A model generated the notes under the pieces. The model was given only the letters and a program-made list of their open reading frames with translations. It searched no databases and was not told the DNA's origin. Shown one piece after another: positions 29,285 to 37,167 of a stretch of 42,160 nucleotides of DNA (position 1 is its first letter; each line of letters starts with the position of its first letter). Location: the NCBI GenBank assembly GCA_013151555.1, contig JAADIA010000097.1:1-42160 (forward strand), read 5' to 3'. The position numbers and the translations under genes were made by a program. Source of the stretch: Nitrospirota bacterium. Lineage in GTDB: Bacteria; NPL-UPA2; JAADIA01.

Positions 29285-30236
29285 TTTTACTTTCAATAAT
29301 TCTTTTAAGCATCTCGTCCAACCTCACCCGAGGTGAATATCCAATTAGATTGCGGATCTTGCTGATATCCGGTACCCGATGTCTCATATCCTCAAAATTA
29401 TTCTCATAAGCCTTTTCATAGGGAACGAAGACTATTTCCGATTGGCTATGAGTTAATTCTTTTATCTTTTCAGCCAGACCATAAATACTAATTCCCTCTT
29501 CGCTTCCTAAATTAAAGATCTCCCCTACCGCTTTCGGATGATTGGTTAGAGAAACGATTGCTTTGATCACATCTGTGACATAGGTAAAACTGCGTGTCTG
29601 CTTACCATCCCCATAGACGGTGAGAGGTTTTCCGGAAAGGGCCTGTTTGACTAAGCGGGGGATGACCATCCCATATCTTCCCGTTTGACGAGGACCGCAG
29701 GTGTTGAAGAGGCGAACGATAGCCACCGGCAATCCTCTTTTCCGGTGATAAGCCAAAGCTAAAAACTCATCCAGGGCTTTAGTACAGGAATAACTCCAGC
29801 GGCTTATCGTTGTTGCTCCCAAAACTCTATCATCATCTTCTTTGAAAAGCCCGTCTTCTTTCTTGCCATAGATCTCAGAAGTAGAGGTAAGCAACACTTT
29901 CTTCTTCTCTCTGCCGGCCAACTCCAAGACTATCTCTGTCCCCCGCACGTTTATCTCCATAGATTTTAAAGGATAATCTATGATAAACTTTACTCCCACT
30001 GCCGCTGCCAAATGATAGATTACCTCACAGTCATCTATAAGTTCTCTCATCTTCTCCTTATTCATAATAGTATCCTGAACGAAGCAAAAACGGGAATTTT
30101 CCCGGAGATGAGAAATGTTTTCCCTCCGTCCCGTAGAGAGGTCGTCCACTACGGTAACTTTATTACCTTCCTTCAAAAGTTCCTCGGCCAGATGCGAGCC
30201 GATAAACCCGGCTCCTCCGGTAATCAAAGCTCTCAT
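29244..30236 (-). CDS. NAD-dependent nucleotide-sugar epimerase/dehydratase
   Basis: This is an extended SDR enzyme: the Rossmann motif is TGGAGFIGSHL at residues 6-16, with VVDDLSTGRREN binding the adenine ribose and YHLAAAVGVK. The catalytic Thr/Ser region is TSTSEIYGKKED, and the Tyr-x-x-x-Lys pair is in YSCTKALDE. Substrate residues are in RLFNTCGPRQTGRYGMVIPR and DGKQTRSFTYVTDV. This sequence set is closest to the UDP-glucuronate decarboxylase/UDP-glucose 4-epimerase group, but the exact substrate is uncertain. The normal end is near RIIESKK; the last dozen residues (EAQRHKGTEAQS) come from an intergenic repeat. It starts one base after the small TPR gene ends. Confidence 0.88.
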   Translation of the reverse strand: MRALITGGAGFIGSHLAEELLKEGNKVTVVDDLSTGRRENISHLRENSRFCFVQDTIMNKEKMRELIDDCEVIYHLAAAVGVKFIIDYPLKSMEINVRGTEIVLELAGREKKKVLLTSTSEIYGKKEDGLFKEDDDRVLGATTISRWSYSCTKALDEFLALAYHRKRGLPVAIVRLFNTCGPRQTGRYGMVIPRLVKQALSGKPLTVYGDGKQTRSFTYVTDVIKAIVSLTNHPKAVGEIFNLGSEEGISIYGLAEKIKELTHSQSEIVFVPYEKAYENNFEDMRHRVPDISKIRNLIGYSPRVRLDEMLKRIIESKKEAQRHKGTEAQS

Positions 30237-30237
30237 C

Positions 30238-30609
30238 TTATTCTCCTGTTTCCTCCAGCCAGTTTTTATATTCTTTCTTCCGCTCTTCTTCTATACCTTT
30301 CACCCTCTCCTTCGTCCTCCCCAGAACCCCGATATAAGAAGTAGTAGCATGCCCTCCCATCTCCGCCTTTCCTCTCTTCCGCCTGCTCCGGGATTTTTCC
30401 ATCCGTTCAATAGCCTTTTTTGCTCCGGCCGCCCACCGGCTCCGGGGATACCTTTTTATCAACCGGCTGTAAGTCCGTACAGCTCTCTTTATCCTCCCCG
30501 TTTTCTCCTGCCACCGTCCCGCCAGGTAAAAGAGACTATCTGCAAAAATAAAAGCCAGGACTACCAAGACTAAAAGAATCCCCAACAGCTTTTTCATCCT
30601 ACCATCCAT
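30238..30609 (-). CDS. Small membrane-anchored TPR-like protein, unknown function
   Basis: The 123-residue product has an N-terminal hydrophobic helix (LLGILLVLVVLAFIFADSLFYLA) and a single TPR-like unit (RIKRAVRTYSRLIKRYPRSRWAAGAKKAIERME) of the BamD/YbgF type. A very basic tail ends GIEEERKKEYKNWLEETGE. The ATG at 30609 has AGGA only one base upstream; the in-frame ATG at 30597 (MKKLLGIL) may be the real start but lacks good spacing. It is almost fused to the epimerase gene (one base apart), so it belongs to the glycan operon. I do not recognise a specific family. Confidence 0.6.
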   Translation of the reverse strand: MDGRMKKLLGILLVLVVLAFIFADSLFYLAGRWQEKTGRIKRAVRTYSRLIKRYPRSRWAAGAKKAIERMEKSRSRRKRGKAEMGGHATTSYIGVLGRTKERVKGIEEERKKEYKNWLEETGE

Positions 30610-30645
30610 TTCCTAATCACAGGCAAACAATATCCATTTATTTTT

Positions 30646-30725
30646 CACCGCAGAGTTCGCAGAGAACGCAGAGGTTATTTAATTTTAAAGATGATTTTCA
30701 TTTTCTTCTCGGCGACCTCGGCGGT
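30646..30725. repeat. Intergenic inverted repeat (CACCGCAGAGAACGCAGAG family)
   Basis: Left words caccgcagagttcgcagag and aacgcagagg and right words ttctcggcgacctcggcggt form loosely complementary arms. A tccatctgtgatcaccc phrase follows at about 30754-30770. This is the content of the 166-base gap upstream of the TPR-like gene. Confidence 0.5.
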
Positions 30726-30775
30726 AATTTGGTAAAGGTTTTGATTTTCTGTATCCATCTGTGATCACCCGGGGT

Positions 30776-31954
30776 TTATACTTTTTTGTGTTTCAGGAAA
30801 AGTTCTTCATACAATTCAGCAATCCTATCCACCATCATTTCAACCCGAAAAGCAGGGTCAACCAATCTCTTCCCGGTCGCTCCCATTTTCCTTGCTTTTT
30901 CTTTATCTTTCAAAAGGTCTATTATCGCATCCGCCAACTTCTTCGAGTCCTCAGGAGGAACCAAATGTCCTGTCTTCCCCTCCTTCACCACTTCCGCAGC
31001 CCCATCAATGTCGAAGGAAACAACAGGCTTACCACAAGCCAAGGCTTGAGGTAATACTCGCGCCAACCCTTCCCGGAGAGAAGTATGAACAACAATATCC
31101 ATAACGGCTAATAACCCGGGAATCTCATCCTGGGAAACCAGTCCGGTAAAGATAATCCTCTCCTTTATTCCCAGAGCCTCCGCCTGTTTCTCCAGGTTCT
31201 CCCGGAGGATACCATCTCCCACTAAAAGAAACTTCACTTGAGGATAAACCTTAGCTACTTCCGCTGCTGCTTCCAGCAGATATTTATGTCCTTTCAAAGG
31301 AAAAAGCCTGGCTATCTTACCCACTACGGGAAGATCGGGTGCTATTCCTATTTGCTTTCTTTTATCAGCCACCCTAACCCCGGGATTCAAAAATCTATCC
31401 AGGTCCATGCCACTGTAGATAGTTGCAAACTTTTTCCGGGGGGCAAGTTTAGCCGTCAGAGCTTTCCCGGTCATCACTGCTGCTACGGTAATTATTTTAT
31501 CCGTGAAAAGGGAAGAAAACCTCTCGCAGAAGATATAAAAACAATTTACCCAGCGGCTCTGATATTCATGAAAGGGCAGACCGTGGATGGTATGAACGAT
31601 AATTTTTGTTCCCGCCAGCCGGGCTGCCAGCCGGCCCAGGATTCCTGCCTTCGAGCTATGCGTATGCACTATATCATAGTTACCTTGCTTAATCAACCGG
31701 TATAACCTGATGAAAGTCAGGACGTCTCGCCAGGGATTGACCTCCCGTCTCATCTCGGGAACCATAATCAGATGAATTCCCTTCTTCCCGGCTTCTTCTA
31801 CCAAACTCCCTTCCGGACCCAGGGGCGGTCCGGTAGCCAAAGCAACCTCATATCCTCGCCTCTTCTCCAACCCCTCTACCGTCAGGATGGTATTCTCCTG
31901 CGCACCTCCTAAAATCAGGCGGGTGATTATATGCAATACCTTTCTTCTCTTCAT
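30776..31954 (-). CDS. Glycosyltransferase family 4
   Basis: The 392-residue protein has the GT-B fold layout. The N-terminal domain shows VLHIITRLILGGAQENTIL (the GG-A/T loop), DIVHTHSSKAGILGRLAARLAG and HTIHGLPFHEYQS. The C-terminal domain has VGKIARLFPLKGHKYLLEA, KFLLVGDGILRENLEKQA, the IIFTGLVSQDEIP strand and the donor-binding REGLARVLPQALACGKPVVSFDIDG, a variant of the E-x7-E motif in which the second Glu is Gln. This group transfers NDP-sugars to lipid-linked glycans on the cytoplasmic face. It lies upstream of the epimerase/WecA-like genes on the same strand. Confidence 0.9.
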   Translation of the reverse strand: MKRRKVLHIITRLILGGAQENTILTVEGLEKRRGYEVALATGPPLGPEGSLVEEAGKKGIHLIMVPEMRREVNPWRDVLTFIRLYRLIKQGNYDIVHTHSSKAGILGRLAARLAGTKIIVHTIHGLPFHEYQSRWVNCFYIFCERFSSLFTDKIITVAAVMTGKALTAKLAPRKKFATIYSGMDLDRFLNPGVRVADKRKQIGIAPDLPVVGKIARLFPLKGHKYLLEAAAEVAKVYPQVKFLLVGDGILRENLEKQAEALGIKERIIFTGLVSQDEIPGLLAVMDIVVHTSLREGLARVLPQALACGKPVVSFDIDGAAEVVKEGKTGHLVPPEDSKKLADAIIDLLKDKEKARKMGATGKRLVDPAFRVEMMVDRIAELYEELFLKHKKV

Positions 31955-32090
31955 TCTCTTCTCACCCTTTTTAAATACCTCTGTTCAACTTAATTAAACC
32001 ACACTCAAAAAGCCCATTGTAGCTGTCCTCTGCAACCCCATCCCTTCAGATAACCAGCTTCATCCCTACCCGCCCGCCTAAAGAGGACAT

Positions 32091-33776
32091 TTAATCAGTT
32101 GCAACCTTTCCGCGTGAATACAAATCCTTGCGAACGAAAACTAAAACTCGATGATTTGAAAAGTAAAAGGGGCGGATAATCTTAACTCCAAATAAACGGC
32201 TTATCGGTTCAAAGATTTTCAGTAATACATAATCTTGTCTGTCTTTGCTCCAGACCGGTTCATAAGATGTAATCAGGTAATCTGCCTTCTGCGAGGAATC
32301 AAGGATAAGATTATATTTACTGAATTTAAACGGCGGGGAATTAAAAGGAGCGGGAGAGGCCCAAAGCCGAATAGAACTTCCCGCCGGAATATGCTTATTA
32401 ATCCAGGCCCCGGCTACTATCCTGGTAGAGTAAGGAGTAGCATCGTTGGAGAAATTCAGATCATATACTACCGCCTTTCCCAACGTATAGAGAGCCATAG
32501 CAAACACAAGGATAATAAGGAAAGGTTTCACCCTCATATCTTGAGTCATTTGTAACATGTACATGACAAAGTCAGATGCCATAATAACCAGAATAGCGAT
32601 AAGCAACAAGCTGAGCCTCAACACACCAAAATCGCCAGGGTGTGAACCGGCAACGGAACCTATGAAGAAAAAATATATGCCTGCTGTTACAGACAAAAGA
32701 ATATGGATTTTATCCTTACCTGAAACCGCCCTAAAGACAGAATAAAAGAACCCGCCTATCATAACCAAGGCTATCGGCAATCCTAAAACTTCCTTGATGG
32801 TATGAAGATAATCACCCCATGACCTTAAATCAGGGACGAAACCCCACATTCCGGAAAGCACCCTGAATTCGGATAAGGTTTCTCGAAACGAAAGGAGATA
32901 ATAATAGTTTGGAATAAAGAAAGCAGCAAGAAAAAAGAAACAGTAAACCAGGCCACCTTTGAAAGGTTTCTCTTTATTCTCTAAAGAATAAAGAAGAGAA
33001 GCTAAAAAATAAGGAATTACTATCAGCGTATAATTTATTGCCGCTCCTGTTGCCAGCCCGGCAAAAATACCTGCTAAACAGTGGTTTTTTATCCCTCCTT
33101 CTTTAAGTATTCTGACGGCATAGTAGAGACTGATTAAGGCAAGAAAAACTCCATACATATGGGGTTTTAAGGTATGTGCCCAGATTATAGTCGAGGGAAG
33201 AACAACCCATAATGCTCCTGCTAATAATCCGGAGGCTGTATTCCTAATAAAAGATGAAACTAAATATATAGCGATAACAACAAATAATGCAGAGAGCGCC
33301 ACGGCAATTCTCCCCACAACATAAAAGCGAGATATCGCATCCGGATGGGTTAAGAAGTAATCTAAGCTACTGGATAACTTGGTATAACCGATGAGAGAAG
33401 TAATCTTAAACAATCCGGCAACGGGATAGAGAAAAGTTGCCCCATACTGAAAGAAGTGGGGATTAAAATCAAGTTTGTGAGGGCTCATGCGGGCGATAGC
33501 CATAATAGTCAACTGCTCGTCCGGATGATTAGTATATAACAAGAACCTCCTTACAATCCTTGGATAAGTTTCCGAGGAAGATACATGCCCAACCAAAGGT
33601 TTGGTCTTATCGCTTATAAGATTGCTATCTTCAGGCAATGTTTTAAGAGTAGTCAGGTCCGGCAGGAGCTCGACTCTTTCCTTTGACGGCAAACCCCATT
33701 TAACCCCCCAGATATTTAAGGCAAGAGACAACAGCAAAATGAAAGCCAGAAAGAACCCTGAACTTTTCTTATTCAT
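32091..33776 (-). CDS. Multi-pass GT-C-type glycosyltransferase (PMT-like)
   Basis: The product has an N-terminal hydrophobic helix, then a long first periplasmic loop with NHPDEQLTIMAIARMSPHKLDFNPHFFQYG. The Asp-Glu pair here is at the position of the acidic metal site in GT-C enzymes. About ten transmembrane helices follow (for example GLLAGALWVVLPSTIIWAHT and HCLAGIFAGLATGAAINYT), and the end is a soluble domain with AGAWINKHIPAGSSIRLW. This matches membrane mannosyl/arabinosyl-type transferases of the PMT superfamily. The ATG at 33776 (MNKKSSGFFLAF) is preferred over the GTG at 33800, although neither has a strong ribosome site. It follows the GT2 gene by 40 bases. Confidence 0.78.
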   Translation of the reverse strand: MNKKSSGFFLAFILLLSLALNIWGVKWGLPSKERVELLPDLTTLKTLPEDSNLISDKTKPLVGHVSSSETYPRIVRRFLLYTNHPDEQLTIMAIARMSPHKLDFNPHFFQYGATFLYPVAGLFKITSLIGYTKLSSSLDYFLTHPDAISRFYVVGRIAVALSALFVVIAIYLVSSFIRNTASGLLAGALWVVLPSTIIWAHTLKPHMYGVFLALISLYYAVRILKEGGIKNHCLAGIFAGLATGAAINYTLIVIPYFLASLLYSLENKEKPFKGGLVYCFFFLAAFFIPNYYYLLSFRETLSEFRVLSGMWGFVPDLRSWGDYLHTIKEVLGLPIALVMIGGFFYSVFRAVSGKDKIHILLSVTAGIYFFFIGSVAGSHPGDFGVLRLSLLLIAILVIMASDFVMYMLQMTQDMRVKPFLIILVFAMALYTLGKAVVYDLNFSNDATPYSTRIVAGAWINKHIPAGSSIRLWASPAPFNSPPFKFSKYNLILDSSQKADYLITSYEPVWSKDRQDYVLLKIFEPISRLFGVKIIRPFYFSNHRVLVFVRKDLYSRGKVATD

Positions 33777-33816
33777 CTTTATTCGCCAAGAAGAAAACAC
33801 CCCCAGACAAACGTCC

Positions 33817-34530
33817 TTAATCCTTAAACTTATATTTAATCAAGATCCATAAGGCAACAATCCCATCTGTCCATTTTATCTTTTTACCTTCCTCAACAGT
33901 CCGGGAATTACAGTTTATAGGCACTTCATAAATTTTGTACCCTCTCTTACAGACCTTAGCGGTAACTTCCGGGCAGAACTCAAATCTTCGGCATTTCAAG
34001 TCCAGACTTTTCAGCAACCTAGTCGGGAAAACCTTATAACAAGTAGGCTCATCTGTTATATTCGCTCTGTAAAGCAGATTAGCAACCAAAGTCAAAAACT
34101 TTCCCCCCCAGTAATAACGCCAATAGGAAGTTCTCTCCCTTTTCCGTAAAATGCGAGAGCCATAAACCACCTCGGCCTCACCCCTCATTATGGGCTTCAC
34201 CAACCGAAAATAATCTTCCGGGCAATATTCTAAATCACCATCCTGGATAATGACTATATCACCGGTTATATATTTAAGAGCTGTACGAATAGATGCTCCC
34301 TTTCCCTCATTCCGCAAATGATATATTATTTTTATATCCGTTTCAGGCTTTTTGCTTTCAACTTTAAACTTTAAACTTTCAATGCTCTTTAATATCTCTC
34401 TCGTCCCATCTGTGGATCCATCGTCCACTATAATGATTTCCTTCTTAAGATTTACCTTCCTGACTCTATTTATTATTTCTCTGACAGTTGACGCTTCATT
34501 ATAAATTGGCATTATTACGGAAAGTTTCAT
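33817..34530 (-). CDS. Glycosyltransferase family 2, dolichol-phosphate-mannose-synthase-like
   Basis: The 237-residue protein reads MKLSVIMPIYNEASTVREII, then EIIIVDDGSTDGTREIL, NEGKGASIRTALKYITGDIV and IIQDGDLEY, a GT-A nucleotide-sugar domain with the acidic Asp-x-Asp metal site. Later YRANITDEPTCYKVFPTRLLKSL and FEFCPEVTAKVCKRGYKIYEVPI match polyprenyl-phosphate mannose/glucose synthases. The ATG at 34530 is chosen because the family begins there, AGGTG lies just upstream and a consensus promoter covers 34552-34581. An inserted loop (ESLKFKVESKKPET) is encoded by a short-word repeat. Its product could feed the GT-C enzyme encoded next. Confidence 0.9.
   Translation of the reverse strand: MKLSVIMPIYNEASTVREIINRVRKVNLKKEIIIVDDGSTDGTREILKSIESLKFKVESKKPETDIKIIYHLRNEGKGASIRTALKYITGDIVIIQDGDLEYCPEDYFRLVKPIMRGEAEVVYGSRILRKRERTSYWRYYWGGKFLTLVANLLYRANITDEPTCYKVFPTRLLKSLDLKCRRFEFCPEVTAKVCKRGYKIYEVPINCNSRTVEEGKKIKWTDGIVALWILIKYKFKD
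34343..34384. repeat. Repeat of the word AACTTTA inside the GT2 gene
   Basis: The plus strand reads tttgctttcaactttaaact ttaaactttcaa, a 7-base word in three copies. It encodes the GT2 segment SLKFKVESK, where close relatives usually have a shorter loop. Confidence 0.6.
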
Positions 34531-34551
34531 TTCGCACCTAATTTTAATGCC

Positions 34552-34581
34552 ACTATAACATTCCAGACGATTCCATGTCAA
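34552..34581 (-). promoter_or_regulatory. Consensus promoter for the GT2-led operon
   Basis: On the minus strand, TTGACA (34581-34576), an 18-base spacer and TATAGT (34557-34552) are followed 22 bases later by the GT2 ATG. Its position excludes the longer upstream start at 34581 for that gene. Confidence 0.75.
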
Positions 34582-34596
34582 GAAAGAGAAAAAGTC

Positions 34597-34625
34597 TTGT
34601 TCCAGTCATAGGATTATGATATGAT
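34597..34625 (+). promoter_or_regulatory. Possible promoter for the radical SAM operon
   Basis: TTGTTC, a 17-base spacer and TATGAT (5/6) lie about 118 bases before the gene at 34743 and back to back with the GT2 promoter. The leader contains GC-rich segments (gccgg/ccggc) that could fold; I recognise no riboswitch. Confidence 0.4.
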
Positions 34626-34742
34626 ACGTTTGCTAAGGCCGGATTTTGACCCCGGCTGCGTCAGGCAGTTACCCCGGTACTTCACAAAATTCCGGCTGGT
34701 TACCCACAGCATAAATAATGATAGCCCATCGGGAGGGTAAAG

Positions 34743-36158
34743 ATGAAAGTTCTCCTTGCTAACCCACCAACGTTCTCTCAAAAAGGCAGTTTCAATAGAC
34801 CGGTAAGGTTTCCTACATATAACTATGCCACCCCGGTTATGCATCCTCCTCTTTATCTTGCCTATGCTGCTTCTTATCTCAGATCCCGGGGGCATCAGGT
34901 TGACCTGATAGATGCCTCAGCTCTCTCAATGAGCGTCTCGCACTTTACATCTCAGGTAGAAAAAATTTCGCCCGAATTTCTGGTCTTTGAAACATCTACA
35001 CCCTCTTTCAATAACGACTCTTTGGTTGCCCGGGAGATTGCCAAAAGAATAGATACCAAAATCGTCTTCTTAGGTACACACGTCTCAGCCAGACCAAAAG
35101 ATTCCTTAGAACAATCCGCTATAGATGCCGTAATCAGAGGAGAATACGAAATCTCCTTAGCTGAATATATCGAACAAGGACCTTTAAACACCAAAGGGGT
35201 TTGTTACAAAACCGATAACGGAGAGATTATTATTAACCCCCCTAGAGAATATATCGAGAATTTGGATGCCCTCCCCTTTCCAGCCAGAGACCTTTTACCA
35301 AACCATAAATACTTCGATCCGATACTAAAAAATCCTTTCACATTTATTTTGGCCGGCCGGGGATGTCCTCACAGATGCACCTTCTGCAATTGGCCTCAAA
35401 CTCTTACCGGTCACAGATACAGATTTAGATCTGCAACTAATATCATTGATGAAATAGAACAAATATTAAAAGACTATAAATTTAAAAGTTTCCTTTTTAA
35501 CGACGATACTCTTATGGCAAACAAAGAGAATTTACGTCGTCTCTGCCAGGAAATAAAGAGGCGAGATATTAAGATTAAATGGGGATGCTATATAAGACCG
35601 AACGAAAAAGATGAAGAACTTTTAGAGCTAATGCAAACCGCCGGATGCTATCTTTTGAAAGTGGGCATTGAGAGTGGAAACCAAGCTATATTAGACGGTA
35701 TGAAAAAGAACTGTAAGATCGAGGATATACGACAAGGCATCACCTTAATGAAGAAAAAAGGTTTCCATATCCACGCCACTTTTATATTCGGCATGCCGGG
35801 AGAGAACAACTCAACTATCCGCCAGACAATAGATTTTGCTAAAGAGCTAAACCCCACCACAACTCAGTTCAGTACGGCCGTACCTTATCCGGGAACCGAA
35901 TTTTATGAATATTTGGAAAGAGAAGGATTGTTCATCACTAAAAACTGGGATAATTTTATGCCCATCCGCCCCATCTATCAATACCCCAACCTTAACACTC
36001 GCCAGATTCTCTCCTGGCTACGCCGGGCTTATCGAGAGTATTACTTCCGCCCCAAGTACATCTGGATAGGAGGCAAAAAATTGTTTACCCAACCACGGGT
36101 GCTCTGGAGCAGTTTAAAAAAATTGATTTCGTTAACGATTAAACCACTTGAAAAATAA
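34743..36158 (+). CDS. B12-binding-domain radical SAM protein, HpnJ-like
   Basis: The N-terminal third (MKVLLANPPTFSQKGSFNRP...HPPLYLAYAASYLRSRGHQV...) is a cobalamin-binding-like domain. The radical SAM core begins at about residue 200 with FILAGRGCPHRCTFCNWPQ, whose CxxxCxxC cysteines bind the 4Fe-4S cluster, followed by TGHRYRFRS. Further on are FLFNDDTLMANKENL, GCYLLKVGIESGNQ and FHIHATFIFGMPGE. The CTFCxWPQT...GHRYRxRS string is reminiscent of HpnJ-type enzymes of hopanoid/lipid pathways. GGAGGG precedes the ATG by 6 nt. It starts a plus-strand run with a GT2 and a GT-C enzyme, so a role in modifying a glycan, lipid or carrier is possible. The exact reaction is unknown. Confidence 0.85.
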   Translation: MKVLLANPPTFSQKGSFNRPVRFPTYNYATPVMHPPLYLAYAASYLRSRGHQVDLIDASALSMSVSHFTSQVEKISPEFLVFETSTPSFNNDSLVAREIAKRIDTKIVFLGTHVSARPKDSLEQSAIDAVIRGEYEISLAEYIEQGPLNTKGVCYKTDNGEIIINPPREYIENLDALPFPARDLLPNHKYFDPILKNPFTFILAGRGCPHRCTFCNWPQTLTGHRYRFRSATNIIDEIEQILKDYKFKSFLFNDDTLMANKENLRRLCQEIKRRDIKIKWGCYIRPNEKDEELLELMQTAGCYLLKVGIESGNQAILDGMKKNCKIEDIRQGITLMKKKGFHIHATFIFGMPGENNSTIRQTIDFAKELNPTTTQFSTAVPYPGTEFYEYLEREGLFITKNWDNFMPIRPIYQYPNLNTRQILSWLRRAYREYYFRPKYIWIGGKKLFTQPRVLWSSLKKLISLTIKPLEK

Positions 36159-36171
36159 AGAAAATAGAAAG

Positions 36172-37167
36172 ATGAAACCTTCGGTCTCCATTGTAATCCC
36201 CGCTTATAACTGTGAAAAAAACATTGGCCGGACAATTGAGGCTTGTTTGGAGCAAGAGTATCCAAACGATAAAATTGAAATTATCGTCGTAGACGATGGC
36301 TCTACTGATAACACCGGGAGCGTTGCAGCTAAATACCCCATTAAATATATTTATCAGCCAAATGCCGGACCGGCCAAAGCCAGAAACACCGGCTGGAAAA
36401 ATTCTCAAGCTGAGATCGTTTGCTTTCTCGATGCTGATTGCATCCCAGAGAGAAAATGGATAGCCAAGATGATCACCCATTATACCCGAGAAGAGATCGT
36501 CTGTGTAGGGGGAAGATATGGGATTGTCAATGAGGAGAACCTCCTGGCCAGATGTATCTATACTGAATTTCTGGTAAGATATTCAAAGATGCCGAAATTC
36601 CCCAAATATATTGGCTCTCATGGCTACTCATTCCGACGTTCCTTCCTGGAGAAGATAGGAGGCTATTGCGAAGAATATACCATGGCCAGTGGTGAGGATA
36701 ATGATTTAGCTTATCGGCTCCTCTCGGCCGGATACCGGCCTCTCTTTGACCAAAACATAGTCATCAAGCACCGTTTTCCCACCAGAATCTTTCCCTATTT
36801 AAAAGTCCAGTTTTGGCATGGATACTGGCGAATGAAACTCTATCGTGACCATCCGAAGATGATGAAAGGCGATGAATATAGTACCTGGTGGGACTTCGCT
36901 CAACCTCCTCTTCTGCTTTCAGGGATCTTCTTATCGCCATTTTATTTTTTCTCTCCCGTGAGAATCGCCCTATTCGTAATCTTCTTCCTCGGCATCTTAT
37001 TCCAGTTACCTATGGTTCTATCTACAAATCGGAGAAGCAATCATCTTGAACATCTATTTTATATCCCCTTAGGGTTCGTCCGCGCTTTATTTAGAGGCAT
37101 AGGTATGTTTTTAGGAGTCCTAAGGTTCTGGATATTCAGAAAACAAAAAGCCAATGAATTCACATAA
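36172..37167 (+). CDS. Glycosyltransferase family 2 with C-terminal membrane segments
   Basis: The product reads MKPSVSIVIPAYNCEKNIGR, then IEIIVVDDGSTDNTGSV, NAGPAKARNTGWKNSQAEIV and CFLDADCIPERKWI, a GT-A domain with Asp-x-Asp. SGEDNDLAYRLLSAGYRPLF carries the ED(N/H) catalytic base. Two hydrophobic segments near the C-terminus (LLSGIFLSPFYFF and ALFVIFFLGILF) anchor it. The start at 36172 (ATG) is preferred over the in-frame TTG at 36148, which would overlap the preceding gene by 11 bases. Its 3' end overlaps the next gene by 14 bases, so the three plus-strand genes are one operon. Confidence 0.9.
   Translation: MKPSVSIVIPAYNCEKNIGRTIEACLEQEYPNDKIEIIVVDDGSTDNTGSVAAKYPIKYIYQPNAGPAKARNTGWKNSQAEIVCFLDADCIPERKWIAKMITHYTREEIVCVGGRYGIVNEENLLARCIYTEFLVRYSKMPKFPKYIGSHGYSFRRSFLEKIGGYCEEYTMASGEDNDLAYRLLSAGYRPLFDQNIVIKHRFPTRIFPYLKVQFWHGYWRMKLYRDHPKMMKGDEYSTWWDFAQPPLLLSGIFLSPFYFFSPVRIALFVIFFLGILFQLPMVLSTNRRSNHLEHLFYIPLGFVRALFRGIGMFLGVLRFWIFRKQKANEFT

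Noticed and set aside
34614-34895. A minus-strand reading frame of 93 codons upstream of the radical SAM gene
   Set aside because: It overlaps the well-supported start of the radical SAM gene and the divergent promoters, and shows no recognisable domain.
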